Origin: an uncultured Granulosicoccaceae bacterium
GTDB taxonomy: Bacteria; Pseudomonadota; Gammaproteobacteria; Granulosicoccales; Granulosicoccaceae
Assembly (NCBI GenBank): GCA_937981955.1
Contig: CALJNA010000147.1
Span: 1-32,964 of the forward strand
Length of the DNA stretch: 32,964 nt
Reading direction: 5' to 3'
Both the position numbers and the translations under genes were made by a program. The notes under the pieces are model-generated. The model was not told where the DNA came from. It was given only the letters and a program-made list of their open reading frames with translations, and searched no databases. Positions 32,855-32,964 of the stretch are shown one piece after another (positions within the stretch are counted from its first letter, which is position 1; the number at the start of each line of letters is the position of its first letter).

Positions 32855-32931
32855 CTGGCTCTACCCAATAAACGGGGGATGGGCATTCATCAGACCCTAT
32901 TGATAATACCATCCCACCCACAGTGAGCCAG
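32855..32931. repeat. Nested inverted repeats downstream of tRNA-Ser
   Basis: Outer arms CTGGCTC (32855–32861) and GAGCCAG (32925–32931) enclose inner arms GGGATGG (32876–32882) and CCATCCC (32909–32915). Inside these a short ATCA…TGAT pairing closes the loop. The element begins 18 bp after the tRNA-Ser CCA. It could be a structured RNA or terminator region, or the edge of something continuing beyond the window. Confidence 0.5.
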
Positions 32932-32964
32932 TACCCTTAATCTGTAATTCTCAAAATTTCTGAA

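Noticed and set aside
1..32964. CRISPR array, insertion sequence, prophage or toxin–antitoxin island
   Set aside because: No regularly spaced repeats with unique spacers, transposase, integrase or phage structural genes were seen. ratA/ratB are the conserved chromosomal pair, not an acquired module.

Overview
The window looks like a piece of a gammaproteobacterial chromosome, probably an aerobic, free-living and plausibly marine species. The genus cannot be fixed from this sequence alone. The case rests on conserved gene order known from E. coli and relatives: mltD / yafS-like methyltransferase – rnhA – dnaQ; smpB divergent from ratA-ratB, with bamE facing them; recN next to nadK; and mutS / pncC – recA – recX – alaS – lysC – csrA – tRNA-Arg – tRNA-Ser. 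These housekeeping blocks are separated by accessory genes.

Layout. 1–1240 is the 5' part of a secreted lipoprotein with tandem FAS1 (fasciclin) domains, cut by the window edge. 1424–4129 is an XdhC-type cofactor-maturation protein downstream of an aldehyde:ferredoxin oxidoreductase (AOR) family tungsten/molybdopterin enzyme. 4265–5422 is an FHA-domain protein and 5612–7162 is mltD. 7193–9160 is the yafS-like/rnhA/dnaQ operon. 9213–10748 is a non-pyrrolysine MttB-superfamily methyltransferase. 11038–11805 holds two small paralogous proteins of no family I recognise, embedded in noncoding DNA rich in repeats and palindromes. 11792–13392 is a flavin amine oxidase translationally coupled to smpB, and 13432–14589 is ratA, ratB and bamE.

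14712–19802 is an accessory block sitting where bamE and recN are neighbours in E. coli. It holds a tightly overlapping three-gene membrane/secreted operon (7-TM protein, FG-GAP/UnbV-ASPIC protein, four-helix cysteine-rich membrane protein), a di-haem cytochrome c peroxidase/MauG-like lipoprotein, and a small secreted protein with a calcium-loop-like motif. The last follows a 17-bp tandem repeat. 19815–25195 is recN, nadK and mutS on the minus strand. 25249–32413 is pncC, a small exported coiled-coil protein, recA (with a LexA-type box), recX (behind a recA terminator), alaS, lysC and csrA. Two tRNA genes and a nested inverted repeat close the window.

How the genes work together. DNA maintenance dominates: mismatch repair (MutS), recombination and its control (RecA, RecX, RecN), replication fidelity (DnaQ) and R-loop/primer removal (RNase HI). 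Translation quality is also represented (SmpB, AlaS, tRNAs), as are the envelope (MltD, BamE) and global regulation (CsrA). The accessory genes are mostly redox or one-carbon enzymes and exported proteins. The least explained items are the paired small proteins at 11.0–11.8 kb and the membrane operon at 14.7–17.5 kb. No insertion sequence, prophage or CRISPR array is visible.
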